NCBI GenBank assembly: GCA_021791295.1
Contig: JAJYWW010000160.1
Coordinates: 1-48,779, forward strand
Direction of reading: 5' to 3'
From: a bacterium
GTDB lineage: Bacteria > SZUA-79 > Acidulodesulfobacterales > Acidulodesulfobacteraceae
Length of the DNA: 48,779 bases
The notes beneath the pieces were generated by a model. The model was not told where the DNA came from. It made no database searches and was given only the letters and a program-made list of their open reading frames with translations. The stretch's first letter is position 1. Every line of letters starts with the position of its first letter. The position numbers were made by a program, and so were the translations under genes. Of this stretch, positions 6,588 through 15,447 are shown one piece after another.

Positions 6588-6959
6588 ATGGATAAAATCT
6601 TGCTTAATTCAGAATCGTATGACATTTTAGTTCAGGGAAATTTTGAAAACAATTTTAAAATTATTCAAAAGAATAAAAACGGATTTGAAATTGAAGTATT
6701 AAAGTATCCGCTTTATTTTTTGTTCCATTCAGAAAAACAAGATAAAATTAGAGTTTATATAAGGAAAAATAAAGTTATAGATATTTGTAGTCTTGTTGAA
6801 TATTTAAAATTTTCAAATGAGTATCCTGAGATAGAAAAAATGATTAGCGAATTTTCAACATATATATCGAAGATTATATTTATTCCTACTCCTCGGCTTC
6901 CTATGCCGGTGTTCCAATGTTTCCCGCCATCGAAGATAATTAAATATTTATGCAATTAA
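6588..6959 (+). CDS. hypothetical protein
   Basis: 123 residues, mixed strands and helices, no membrane segment and no motif I recognise. The central part is basic (about 45-65); the C-terminus contains a proline-rich stretch (IPTPRLPMPVFQCFPPSK). No clear ribosome binding site precedes the ATG, which follows the remnant frame's stop by five bases. AT-rich codon use, like the cargo downstream. The C-terminal 25 residues read differently from the rest and may come from a late frameshift or fusion. Confidence is in the frame being a real gene, not in any function. Confidence 0.45.
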   Translation: MDKILLNSESYDILVQGNFENNFKIIQKNKNGFEIEVLKYPLYFLFHSEKQDKIRVYIRKNKVIDICSLVEYLKFSNEYPEIEKMISEFSTYISKIIFIPTPRLPMPVFQCFPPSKIIKYLCN

Positions 6960-6998
6960 TAAGGAATTAATAAAATATCTATATCAATATATGTCGAC

Positions 6999-7027
6999 TT
7001 GACATTAATAATTTATTATATTTTAAT
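6999..7027 (+). promoter_or_regulatory. promoter for the ATPase/TOPRIM operon
   Basis: TTGACA (6999-7004), 17-base spacer, TTTAAT (7022-7027), 45 bp before the ATG of the ATPase gene, which itself has a GGAGG ribosome binding site. The -10 box is a weaker match. Confidence 0.5.
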
Positions 7028-7071
7028 TAACTATTGAAAACTTTATTAAACTCATAATTGGAGGCACTTAT

Positions 7072-8220
7072 ATGCATTTAGAATCTTTAAAATATACACA
7101 AATGGAAAACACGCCATGTGAATGGAATTTAGAAGATTGTACATTTGGTAAAATTAATTTAATAGTTGGCAAGAACGCAACTGGAAAATCAAGGATAATA
7201 GGTGCGATTAAGGCATTGGCTGATTTATTTTCCTTTTATCCTGTGTTGCCGTTTACAGATATTAGTAATTATTTAGTTAAATTCGATAATAATCATAAAA
7301 AAACTTCTTATAAATTGCGTTATGAAAATAAAAAGATTACAGAAGAACTTATTGTTATTGGTAAAAAAATTATGCTCAAAAGGGGAGATAATGGTAAAGG
7401 AAAAATACGGGCGGCACAGTTAAAACGATTTATGGATTTTCAAGTATCAGATGATAAAATTGCAGTATCTGCAAAACGCGACCAAATACAACATAATTTT
7501 TTAGAAGATTGGTATAATTGGGGTAAAGATTTACGATTTTATCCATTTAGCACATATCTTGGCAAAGATCATGTTTTATTGGGATCATCTGATGAAATTA
7601 GTTCGAATGAAAAAATAAACCTAAGAGACCCAAATCAAGTCGTAACGATATTTAAAAAAGGTCAAGAAGAATTTAAAGATGAATTTACAAATTTAGTCAA
7701 AAGCGATATGGAAAAAATTGATTTCAAAATTGAAAATATTAAGATAGACAATCAAATACTAACGATTCCTAAAATTAATAATTCTAGTCTTAAAGGATTC
7801 ATTGTTAAAGAAAATAACTTGGAATGCCCAATTGAACAGAGTGCGATATCACAAGGAATGTTCAGGACACTTTCGCTTCTTATACAATGGAATTATTTTA
7901 ATCTATCAAAAAATCTTCCGAGTTGTATATTAATAGATGATATTGGAGAAGGCTTGGATTATGATAGGGCATCATCTTTAATAAAACTTCTTATTGAAAA
8001 AATCAAAGAAACTGATACACAGCTAATTATGACTACTAATGACAGATTTGTTATGAATAATGTTCCACTTGAGTATTGGTCGGTTATTCAACGTTCCGTA
8101 AATAAAAGCAAGATTTACAATTATAGGAATTCAAAAGAAATTTTTGATAAATTTAATTATACAGGTCTAAATAATTTTGATTTTTTTTCCTCAGAATATT
8201 ATATAAAAAAAGGTGAATAA
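7072..8220 (+). CDS. AAA_21/ABC-type ATPase, sensor half of a two-gene defence module
   Basis: 382 residues with an SMC/OLD-like ATPase layout: Walker A GKNATGKS at 33-40, an ABC-signature-like stretch SAISQGMFRTLSLL (about 262-275), and Walker B CILIDDIGEGLD (about 285-296), followed by the D-loop/switch region (QLIMTTNDRF). Such ATPases (AAA_15/AAA_21) act as phage sensors with a nuclease partner in PARIS (AriA) and in OLD-family systems. Strong ribosome binding site GGAGG. It overlaps or abuts the next gene, a TOPRIM-like protein, so the two are one operon. Compared with single-chain OLD proteins, the nuclease part is split off. Exact system type is not certain. Confidence 0.8.
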   Translation: MHLESLKYTQMENTPCEWNLEDCTFGKINLIVGKNATGKSRIIGAIKALADLFSFYPVLPFTDISNYLVKFDNNHKKTSYKLRYENKKITEELIVIGKKIMLKRGDNGKGKIRAAQLKRFMDFQVSDDKIAVSAKRDQIQHNFLEDWYNWGKDLRFYPFSTYLGKDHVLLGSSDEISSNEKINLRDPNQVVTIFKKGQEEFKDEFTNLVKSDMEKIDFKIENIKIDNQILTIPKINNSSLKGFIVKENNLECPIEQSAISQGMFRTLSLLIQWNYFNLSKNLPSCILIDDIGEGLDYDRASSLIKLLIEKIKETDTQLIMTTNDRFVMNNVPLEYWSVIQRSVNKSKIYNYRNSKEIFDKFNYTGLNNFDFFSSEYYIKKGE

Positions 8221-8221
8221 C

Positions 8222-8947
8222 TTGAAAAAGGTAGCTATTTTTGTTGAAGGATTAAGCGAATTAATACTTGTTCAAAGGCTACTTTTAATTATAGGTGAGA
8301 GTTCTGTTTCATACAAAACATTTGAATTACATTGCAATGACTTGCGCAAACCGGAATCCGATTCACTTGCAATGTATGATTATAAAAATCCAAGCGCTAA
8401 TATTGAATTCCTTATTATTAAAGCTAATAATGACGAAAAAGTTGTGAGTGCAATCAAAGAAAGGGCAGAAGGTCTTATTAAACAAGGATATATGAATATT
8501 TTAGGGTTGAGAGATATGTATTCTGAGAGATATGCAAAAACTTCTAAGGGTTTTATTAATAACCAAACAACGGATGATTTTATTAAGGGAGTAAATTCTA
8601 TAATTCAGGATATGGATTGCCATGATAAAATTAAAATATTTTTTGCTATAATGGAAGTAGAAGCATGGTTTTTATCAACATGGGAAATATTTGAAAAAAT
8701 CGACAGTAGTTTAACTTATAGTTGTATTAAAACAAAATTAAAATTTGACTCTAAATTAGATCCTAGAATATATTATAGGCCGTCAAGAGAAGTTAAAAAA
8801 ATCTTAAAAGATTATGATAAATCTAAAGGTAAAGTTTGTAAAATTGTTAATAAGTTAGAGATAGAACATATAAATAAAGTGATTGAAGACAATCGTTGTA
8901 AAGAGTACGAAGATTTTATTGATGAAATAAAAATACTAACAGCATAA
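8222..8947 (+). CDS. TOPRIM-like (DUF4276/DUF4435-type) effector partner
   Basis: 241 residues from TTG at 8222, chosen because AGGTG lies six bases before it; a GTG at 8213 overlaps the upstream gene but has a poorer site. The N-terminus KKVAIFVEGLSELILVQRLL has the TOPRIM-type Glu on the first strand; NILGLRDMY carries the Asp of the second motif, and FFAIMEVEAWFLS matches the Glu-x-Glu-Ala-Trp signature I associate with DUF4276 proteins. In PARIS the analogous AriB is a TOPRIM nuclease (DUF4435) released by the ATPase when a phage protein is sensed. By context this is the effector for the ATPase gene; its substrate is unknown. Confidence 0.7.
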   Translation: MKKVAIFVEGLSELILVQRLLLIIGESSVSYKTFELHCNDLRKPESDSLAMYDYKNPSANIEFLIIKANNDEKVVSAIKERAEGLIKQGYMNILGLRDMYSERYAKTSKGFINNQTTDDFIKGVNSIIQDMDCHDKIKIFFAIMEVEAWFLSTWEIFEKIDSSLTYSCIKTKLKFDSKLDPRIYYRPSREVKKILKDYDKSKGKVCKIVNKLEIEHINKVIEDNRCKEYEDFIDEIKILTA

Positions 8948-9002
8948 TATTAAGGTGTTAAAAATAAATGGAATTAAAGGTGTAGGATTTATTTATTCTC
9001 GT

Positions 9003-9040
9003 ACTCCCGACTGCGTTTGACGTGGTCGGTAGTTTTTATT
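9003..9040 (+). terminator. rho-independent terminator of the ATPase/TOPRIM operon
   Basis: A 13-bp stem with one mismatch and two wobble pairs (9003-9015 with 9021-9033), five-base loop TTTGA, then a T-rich run. It ends 27 bp before the stop of the convergent transporter gene. Confidence 0.8.
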
Positions 9041-9059
9041 TTATATAAGAATTGAAGAT

Positions 9060-10865
9060 TTATCTAATAATAGCTATCAATCCAAGAATAACTCCCACGC
9101 TACCAAGTATCCATATTAATTTTTTAGATATAATGGTTTCTTTTAATATATTTTTTTCTTCGGATTCTCCGGCGGAATTTATCGTAATTAGCTTTAAATA
9201 TTGCTTTGTTAAAGGAAATAAACTATTAGCCCACTGTTTTTCCGGAATTACTAATACGCCGTAATTTTTTCTTAGAACGGACTGTTTAGCGGAAAATAAA
9301 TACATTGGTTGTTTGCTTAATCTATTTATTTCGTAATCATGAACCGAAATTATTAAAATAATTATTACTGTGCTTAAAAGCAACGCTACCCCATGGGCAA
9401 ACCACGTTTGAGAGGAACTCATAATAATTCCCATTACGAGAATAAAACCTAAAGACAAGATTGCAAACCATTCCGGCAAAGAAAGTCCGATATTCCTTAA
9501 ATAAATCCACTCGTCTAAATCTTTAAACGCGTTTGAAATTAAATCGTCGTTAAGTCGAAAATCATTTTCTATTTTGTTTTTGATGTCATTAATTTTATTT
9601 ATTTTTTCTATAACATCGTCTTTATTTATAGAATTGTTGGCGTCTATAAAAAGTATTAATTTGGCAATTTCAATCATATATTCTTTTGTTTTAGGAAACT
9701 TATTTATGCAGTCCTGTATGTTATTATTGACTTTTATTAAAATTAAATCCGTTTCTTTATTTCTTAAATGCAACCTTGATAAAGTAAAACCGATAATTAT
9801 AGAAAAAATTATGCCTGCAATGGATAATCCGTTAGCAAAACCAAAATAAATACTTTCTATAAAAAGATGCGGCAATATCAAAATTAAAAGAGATATGATA
9901 CTTAAAGCGAGTATTAAGCCTGACGCCGTATTTAAATATCTTTCTTTGCTTTGCGCAAGCACTACGCATACAAAAACGATGCCTGCCCCAGCCAAAGCTA
10001 TATTGGGCATGTTTTGATGCAAAAAAACCGCTACCCAAATAAGGCTTAAAGCCGGAGTAGCATATGTAGCTATAGACAACGGTTCCGTCGGCATATTGTG
10101 CAAAGCATAACTAAAACCGATATGGCTTAAAAACAAAGTGAATATGCCAAGATAAAGAATTAAAGCTATGCTTTGAAAATCGGCTTGCCAAACATATGCT
10201 TTTAATATCAATACCGCTATAAATGCCACAATAACTTGGACTAAAACTCTAGGGGTCAATATTATCGCGTGCTGTTGCCATTTGGTCATGGTAAAGTAAT
10301 TACCGAATCTTTTATATGCGTAAGAATTCATCGCTGATAGAAAAGCAGACGCAAAAGCCCATAATAGTGGCAATTTAAAATAACTTGAAGTAAAAATATT
10401 TATCCCGCCTGTAATTACAAAATAAGACCCTATAATAGCCAAAAAAACAAGAAACCATTGATAAAAATTAAGTCTCAACGTAGTGTTCGTTATGAACACT
10501 TGCGATAAGACTATTAATATAAGCGGCCACAAATAGTGAACTACCGTAGCTTGCATAGCTCCGCCGTATTGGATTGCGAAATAAAAAGCTATATATGACA
10601 ACGATTCCACGACGCCGGCAATAATTATCCATTTATAAGCCTTAATGGGTATTTCTTTGAGGAAAGACATATCATATTTCGCAAAATAAAGATATGACGT
10701 AAATATCGTTGCGGCAACAAGCCCTACCAATTGCAAAAGAAACGCTACCATTATAGCGTTTACGGATTGTTTTAAAACCGTAACCACTAACGGCGTCAAG
10801 CTCCATATAAAAATAGATATAGTGCCGCCAAATAAACCGAAATTATAAAAAGGATTGTTTTTCAT
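9060..10865 (-). CDS. EamA/DMT-family transporter with long C-terminal extension
   Basis: 601 residues. Residues 1-300 hold about ten transmembrane helices in two EamA repeats (IWSLTPLVVTVLKQ, VHYLWPLILIVLSQ, and in the second half LSHIGFSYALHNMPTEPLSI), the drug/metabolite exporter pattern. Normal EamA proteins end here. This one adds two further helices (about 312-365), a charged cytoplasmic stretch rich in Asn, Lys and Asp (about 370-460), another helix pair (about 465-515) and a final helix. Substrate unknown. Lone gene on the minus strand in the defence cargo; the extension is not something I recognise, and it may couple transport to sensing. Confidence 0.8.
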   Translation of the reverse strand: MKNNPFYNFGLFGGTISIFIWSLTPLVVTVLKQSVNAIMVAFLLQLVGLVAATIFTSYLYFAKYDMSFLKEIPIKAYKWIIIAGVVESLSYIAFYFAIQYGGAMQATVVHYLWPLILIVLSQVFITNTTLRLNFYQWFLVFLAIIGSYFVITGGINIFTSSYFKLPLLWAFASAFLSAMNSYAYKRFGNYFTMTKWQQHAIILTPRVLVQVIVAFIAVLILKAYVWQADFQSIALILYLGIFTLFLSHIGFSYALHNMPTEPLSIATYATPALSLIWVAVFLHQNMPNIALAGAGIVFVCVVLAQSKERYLNTASGLILALSIISLLILILPHLFIESIYFGFANGLSIAGIIFSIIIGFTLSRLHLRNKETDLILIKVNNNIQDCINKFPKTKEYMIEIAKLILFIDANNSINKDDVIEKINKINDIKNKIENDFRLNDDLISNAFKDLDEWIYLRNIGLSLPEWFAILSLGFILVMGIIMSSSQTWFAHGVALLLSTVIIILIISVHDYEINRLSKQPMYLFSAKQSVLRKNYGVLVIPEKQWANSLFPLTKQYLKLITINSAGESEEKNILKETIISKKLIWILGSVGVILGLIAIIR

Positions 10866-10992
10866 ATTTTGTAAATTTTATAAATATTCTTTATAAGTAG
10901 CAACTTTTATATTATTTTTTTTGATAATGCTTAAGATAACATTAGTGTTAAAAAAATGTTTATCATTAATCATCACATTATTTTAAGTCGGC

Positions 10993-11027
10993 AACCTGTC
11001 GTTAATCCTCGAAAAAACAGGTTTTTT
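10993..11027 (+). terminator. hairpin plus T tract, plus-strand polarity
   Basis: AACCTGT (10993-10999) pairs with ACAGGTT (11017-11023), 17-base loop, followed by TTTTTT. It lies just past the stop of the minus-strand gene 11,041-12,291, but its T tract faces the plus strand, where no nearby gene needs it. Weak call. Confidence 0.35.
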
Positions 11028-11040
11028 AACTTTTCCTCTT

Positions 11041-12291
11041 TTAATTATAAAAATAACCGTAATTAAAATGCCCACAATATTGTCGATTATAGCCGATATC
11101 TAAATCGCATTTGTTGGGTCCAAGCACTAAATACAAAGTCGTTATATTATTAATTTGCTTACTCATTTTATTTATTTTATTGTTTTTCTTGGTCTTAGTT
11201 TTAGTATTATATGACTCGGAATATATATATTTTACGGGAATTATAAATATTTTTTTATTATTATTTAAAAGTTTAACATAATAGCTATTAGACGTTTTTA
11301 ATAATAATTTAAATTTATACCATTTTAAATTGTTTATTGCTTTATTTGAAGTATTATGTCTCGTTATTTCGTTAAAATATTTCTGGGAAACAAGTAGGTT
11401 AATAGGAATATTTCCGCCTATTCTCAATAACTTGAAAGGCTCTGAGGGTTTGTTTAATATAATCCACCCTAAAAAGATGAATATTATTGTAATAGAAATT
11501 GCAAATGATATAAAATAAAAACTTTTATTTTTTGCTAAATCTTCATTAAAGTATTTATAAATATAAAAGTTAAAAGGCAAAATAATAAAGAAATAATAAA
11601 TATCCGAAATAATAAGTAAATAATTGCTATTTTTATTCCATGCAAAATTTGCTATTATCAAAAAAATAAGAAAAAGTAATATTACTACGTTTATAATATA
11701 TAATATATTATTTTTTTTATCATGTATAAATTTACATTCACATTTAAATAATATCGAAAATGAAGTTAATATTATTGCAATAATATATATTATACATATA
11801 TCAAGCAATATAGAATTTCCTTTACCGATCTTATATAAGGCATAAAAGAAAAAAGTAAATAAAATCCCCATTACAAATATATATAAAGAAATTAAAACCT
11901 TATCTATTTTTTTATTTTTATCATTATTAAAACTTTTTTCTTCCTCTTCTAAAGATAAATATAACACGTTAGAAAGAAAGTATGGCACTATAAACAGTAA
12001 TAATAATAATAATATAGGTAGAATTATTAAAATTTCCAAATTATTCGCTTTCAGAAAAGAAAATGATAGTGGAATGCTATATTTATTTACATAAGATACA
12101 GTATCTAAAAAACCCAATCCAACAAAAAAAATATATAATATTGATACAATTTTCCATATTGCAGCAGTTAATGAGGATATTTTGCGACTTAATTTTTGTA
12201 AGTCTTTTACTGACGATTGGGCGTTTTGCGTTTGCGGGGAAGGAGTTGAAGACTGGTTATTCGTAGTTTGATTATTGTTGTTAGTTGGCAT
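11041..12291 (-). CDS. AT-rich multi-pass membrane protein, unknown
   Basis: 416 residues. A polar Asn/Gln/Ser/Thr-rich head (1-25) leads into a short coiled helix, then about seven or eight hydrophobic segments between residues 40 and 280, a very Lys/Asn/Ile-rich style. The C-terminal 130 residues are soluble, with a Lys/Asn-rich linker (KTKTKKNNKINK) and a closing stretch LVLGPNKCDLDIGYNRQYCG. Codon use is extremely AT-rich even for this island, a sign of separate acquisition. No family recognised. It stands alone on its strand between the DMT transporter and the restriction-modification genes. Confidence 0.6.
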   Translation of the reverse strand: MPTNNNNQTTNNQSSTPSPQTQNAQSSVKDLQKLSRKISSLTAAIWKIVSILYIFFVGLGFLDTVSYVNKYSIPLSFSFLKANNLEILIILPILLLLLLFIVPYFLSNVLYLSLEEEEKSFNNDKNKKIDKVLISLYIFVMGILFTFFFYALYKIGKGNSILLDICIIYIIAIILTSFSILFKCECKFIHDKKNNILYIINVVILLFLIFLIIANFAWNKNSNYLLIISDIYYFFIILPFNFYIYKYFNEDLAKNKSFYFISFAISITIIFIFLGWIILNKPSEPFKLLRIGGNIPINLLVSQKYFNEITRHNTSNKAINNLKWYKFKLLLKTSNSYYVKLLNNNKKIFIIPVKYIYSESYNTKTKTKKNNKINKMSKQINNITTLYLVLGPNKCDLDIGYNRQYCGHFNYGYFYN

Positions 12292-12420
12292 TTTTATTCA
12301 CCTTATTAAAAAATATACATAAATTAACGATGCATTTTATAAATAATTGCAGTACTTATATACTTATAAACAATTTATTAAAAAGATTTTAAAATTCTAT
12401 CATAAATTAATCGTTTTGCC

Positions 12421-12463
12421 AAAAAAAAAATTACTTCCTACTATGTATTATTTTCGGAAGTAA
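12421..12463 (-). terminator. minus-strand terminator with no evident gene before it
   Basis: TTACTTCC (12431-12438) pairs with GGAAGTAA (12456-12463), and ten consecutive A at 12421-12430 give a perfect U tract on the minus strand. Upstream on that strand, up to about 12,650, there is no gene I trust; the 61-codon frame there has no ribosome binding site and runs through the hairpin. It may end a small RNA. The rest of 12,292-12,729 is featureless AT-rich DNA. Confidence 0.55.
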
Positions 12464-12729
12464 AGAGGCAAGCAATAATAAAAAAACGATAAAATTTTAC
12501 GATATTAAGGTCTATTTTTAGGCGAAAAGTTCCGATTATAGTATTGTGGGAATTAAATTTATATAATTTTATATGCCGTATTAATAAAAAAACAATAAAA
12601 TATAAAACAATATAAATTCCTTGCATAATAGGCGGTATTTATTATAATATTAAAATTATATTTATTCACAGTTTCATCTTTTCTTAATATTTAAATAGTT
12701 TAACATTTAAAAAATTTTAATAAAAATAT

Positions 12730-13482
12730 ATGGAATTCCCCGAAGATTTTATTAATAAGATAATATGCGGAGACGCTATAGAAGTAATGAAACAGATTCC
12801 CGACGAATCGGTAGATTTGGTCGTAACATCTCCGCCTTATAACTTAAAAAATTCTACCGGTAACGGCATGAAAAATAGTAAAACCGGCAAATGGGCAAAC
12901 GCCGCCTTGCAAAAAGGCTATTCTAATCACGACGATTGCATGCCGCATGATAAATACGTAAAGTGGCAAAGAAATTGTTTGACTCAGATGATGAGAATGT
13001 TATCTGAAGACGGCGCAATTTTTTATAATCATAAATGGCGGGTGCAAGCAGGGCTATTGCAGGACAGACAAGATATAGTGGCAGGATTTCCCGTCCGGCA
13101 AATTATTATATGGAAAAGAAAAGGAGGCTTTAATTTTAACCCCGGCTATTTTTTGCCTACTTATGAAGTTATTTATTTAATTGCTAAGCCTAAATTTAAG
13201 TTGACGCATGGGGCTAATTCTTACGGCGATATTTGGGAATTTACTCAAGAATTGAAGAATGAACATCCGGCAGCTTTCCCTGTGAGTCTTATCGACAGGA
13301 TAATTTCATCTACAGACGCTAAAATAATATTAGATCCGTTTATGGGTTCAGGAACTACCGCAATTTCGGCAATAAATTTTGACCGCAATTATATAGGAAT
13401 CGATAATTCTTCAGATTATTGCAATATGGCAGAAGAAAGGATTAAATCTTATCTACGACAAGGGAAACTATTATATATATGA
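12730..13482 (+). CDS. Type II DNA methyltransferase (probably N4-cytosine)
   Basis: 250 residues with motif order of the beta-class amino-methyltransferases: the catalytic TSPPYNLKN at 33-41 first, then the AdoMet-binding DPFMGSGTT at about 202-210. The Ser-Pro-Pro-Tyr form of motif IV and the small size fit N4-cytosine enzymes such as those of MvaI and BcnI, and the adjoining gene is an MvaI/BcnI-type endonuclease. It methylates the element's own target sites to protect the host. No ribosome binding site is obvious. The stop overlaps the next gene's ATG by four bases (ATGA), so the two are translationally coupled. N6-adenine specificity cannot be excluded from sequence alone. Confidence 0.85.
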   Translation: MEFPEDFINKIICGDAIEVMKQIPDESVDLVVTSPPYNLKNSTGNGMKNSKTGKWANAALQKGYSNHDDCMPHDKYVKWQRNCLTQMMRMLSEDGAIFYNHKWRVQAGLLQDRQDIVAGFPVRQIIIWKRKGGFNFNPGYFLPTYEVIYLIAKPKFKLTHGANSYGDIWEFTQELKNEHPAAFPVSLIDRIISSTDAKIILDPFMGSGTTAISAINFDRNYIGIDNSSDYCNMAEERIKSYLRQGKLLYI

Positions 13483-14273
13483 ATGAACCTATAATTTATA
13501 CTAAGAAAAAATTAATAGAAAGGCTAAAAGAAATTTCCGAATCCGGCTGGATTAAAAATACCAGAAAAGGTAACCAAGGCGGAATAGGAAACACTCTGGA
13601 AGACCTGCTAGGTATCAAAGAAAACAATTTACCTATTCCTAATGCGGCTGAATGGGAATTAAAAGCGCAACGCATTAATTCATCATCCTTAACCACCTTA
13701 TTCCATAGTGAACCGTCGCCAAGAGCGATTCGTTTCGTGCCTCAAATTTTATTGCCTAAATATGGATGGGAACATAAAGAATCCGGCAAAAGATATTCTG
13801 AAGGAGAAATGAGTTTCCGGCAAACTATTCACGGAAAAAATAGGAGCGATCGCGGTTTTATGGTAGTCATCGATAGAAAGGAAAGAAAAGTTCTAATTTC
13901 TTTCAATTATAAAGCCGTTGATGAAAGACATTCGAAGTGGTTAGAATCGGTAAAAAAATTGGTTGGATTAAAAGAACTGGATCCACAACCGTATTGGGGA
14001 TTCGACGACTTAGAGCATAAAGCCGGAACGAAATTATTAAATTGTTTTTACGTTCAAGCCGAAGTGAAAAAAGAGAACAAAAAAGAATTTTATAAGTATT
14101 CAAAAGTTATGATGTTAGAGCAATTTAATTTTGAAGAATTTTTAAATCAAATAGAAAATGCAAATATTTTGGTAGATTTCGACGCCCGCACCGGCCATAA
14201 TCATGGAACTAAGTTTAGAATAAGGCAAGATAAGTTATATTTATTGTATAAAAAAAAGACTATTATTATTTGA
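13479..14273 (+). CDS. MvaI/BcnI-family Type II restriction endonuclease
   Basis: 264 residues. GIGNTLEDLLGIKENN (35-50, with E41) and AAEWELKAQR (57-66, with E60 and K62) match the catalytic core of the MvaI/BcnI monomeric nucleases, which cut CC(W)GG or CC(S)GG. GHNHGTKFRIR near the C-terminus resembles their target-recognition end. Length matches the family. It overlaps the methyltransferase gene by four bases, a complete Type II system with no visible controller (C) protein, so timing may depend on the coupled translation. A CCNGG-type target is predicted from the family, not shown. Confidence 0.85.
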   Translation: MNEPIIYTKKKLIERLKEISESGWIKNTRKGNQGGIGNTLEDLLGIKENNLPIPNAAEWELKAQRINSSSLTTLFHSEPSPRAIRFVPQILLPKYGWEHKESGKRYSEGEMSFRQTIHGKNRSDRGFMVVIDRKERKVLISFNYKAVDERHSKWLESVKKLVGLKELDPQPYWGFDDLEHKAGTKLLNCFYVQAEVKKENKKEFYKYSKVMMLEQFNFEEFLNQIENANILVDFDARTGHNHGTKFRIRQDKLYLLYKKKTIII

Positions 14274-14359
14274 CTTTTAATATTTTATGAAATTTAAAAA
14301 TCAAACTAATTAAAAAATAAATATATATAATCATATATTGTTCTAATTATTGATAAAAA

Positions 14360-15430
14360 ATGACTAAAATCAATATAATTCAAAGTCAATACGATCCGAT
14401 AAAACTTGCAAATATTAATTGTCCTATTTGTGGTAATAAATATTGCAGGATAAATGAATCTCCTATTGAAGTCAATGGAACTATAAAATATATCTATAAT
14501 TGCTTAAGATGCGGTATATTTTCAATTCCTGTAATTATTGATTTTAAATTAAAGGAAGAATTAAAAGATAAAAACAATAACAGGATTATAGTTTCTTCGT
14601 ATTTAAGAGAAGAATACGAAAAATTAAACTCTGATACATATGAATTCAAAGATGTAGATGACATAAAAGCATTAATAAGAAATGCGTTAAATAATATTCC
14701 TTCAATTTCGGAAAAATTATTTAAATTATTAAAAGCAATAGAATGCGTTCAAGAAATACCTGGTAATGAAATCCCAATTATTTCAAATATAGATACTGAT
14801 AGAGTTAATTTTGATAATGAAATACCTTATTATTATTACTTTTTGGCTATGTCATACGCCTTAAATGATAAAGAGTTAATATTTTATTTAAACTCATTGA
14901 AAGAACTTGGTTATATAAAATTGGATAATTGGTTCCCTTCTACAATACCTCCAAAAATACCTCCAAAAATTTCTATAACTGCCAAAGGCTATGAATACTT
15001 GGAAAAGGAAAGAATGTTGGATAGAACGGAGTCTAAAGACGCATTTATAGCTATAAAATTTGATAAATCTTATCAGTCGGTCTCAGACTTTATAGCGGAT
15101 TCCATAAAAGAAAACGGCTATAACCCCGTAAGAGTAGATGAGCAACATCACACGGAATTTATAATGGACTATAATATGAGAAAAATTCAAGAATGCAGGT
15201 TTATGGTAGCCGAACTTTCGAGCCAAAACTTAGGTGTTTATTATGAAGTAGGTTATGCAATGGGTTTAGGAGTGCCGGTTATAGCGGTAGCAAAAAAAGA
15301 TAGCGAAAACAATATTCATTTTGACTTAAGGCAGTTAAATACTATATTTTACGAGTCAAATGAAAGATTGCAAGAGATTTTATCGAATCGTATAGCCGTG
15401 TTATTTGGGGATTTAACAAGCAATGCTTAA
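14360..15430 (+). CDS. zinc-ribbon + nucleoside-deoxyribosyltransferase-like protein
   Basis: 356 residues. The N-terminus has two Cys pairs (C21, C24, C48, C51; CPICGNKYC and NCLRCG), a zinc ribbon. The middle is helical and unassigned. The C-terminal third (about 225-350) reads like a nucleoside 2-deoxyribosyltransferase-type Rossmann fold: DAFIAIKFD, then a Ser-Asn-Gln segment and YYEVGYAMGLGVPVIAVAK, with the Glu of YYE in the catalytic-type position. Related domains occur in TIR/SLOG-type nucleotide-based immunity. It begins a three-gene plus-strand operon with a membrane protein and a ThsB-like TIR protein. A role in making or cleaving a nucleotide is inferred. Confidence 0.65.
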   Translation: MTKINIIQSQYDPIKLANINCPICGNKYCRINESPIEVNGTIKYIYNCLRCGIFSIPVIIDFKLKEELKDKNNNRIIVSSYLREEYEKLNSDTYEFKDVDDIKALIRNALNNIPSISEKLFKLLKAIECVQEIPGNEIPIISNIDTDRVNFDNEIPYYYYFLAMSYALNDKELIFYLNSLKELGYIKLDNWFPSTIPPKIPPKISITAKGYEYLEKERMLDRTESKDAFIAIKFDKSYQSVSDFIADSIKENGYNPVRVDEQHHTEFIMDYNMRKIQECRFMVAELSSQNLGVYYEVGYAMGLGVPVIAVAKKDSENNIHFDLRQLNTIFYESNERLQEILSNRIAVLFGDLTSNA

Positions 15431-15447
15431 TGGATTAATCTATCTAT

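Noticed and set aside
6588..6959. Antitoxin role for the hypothetical protein before the ATPase/TOPRIM operon
   Set aside because: It is separated by 112 bp and a distinct promoter, and nothing in its sequence suggests it.
11624..11845. Plus-strand frames inside the AT-rich membrane gene
   Set aside because: They are shadows in extremely AT-rich DNA without start signals.
12441..12626. 61-codon minus-strand frame
   Set aside because: No ribosome binding site and its end runs through the terminator stem; treated as a possible small RNA region instead.
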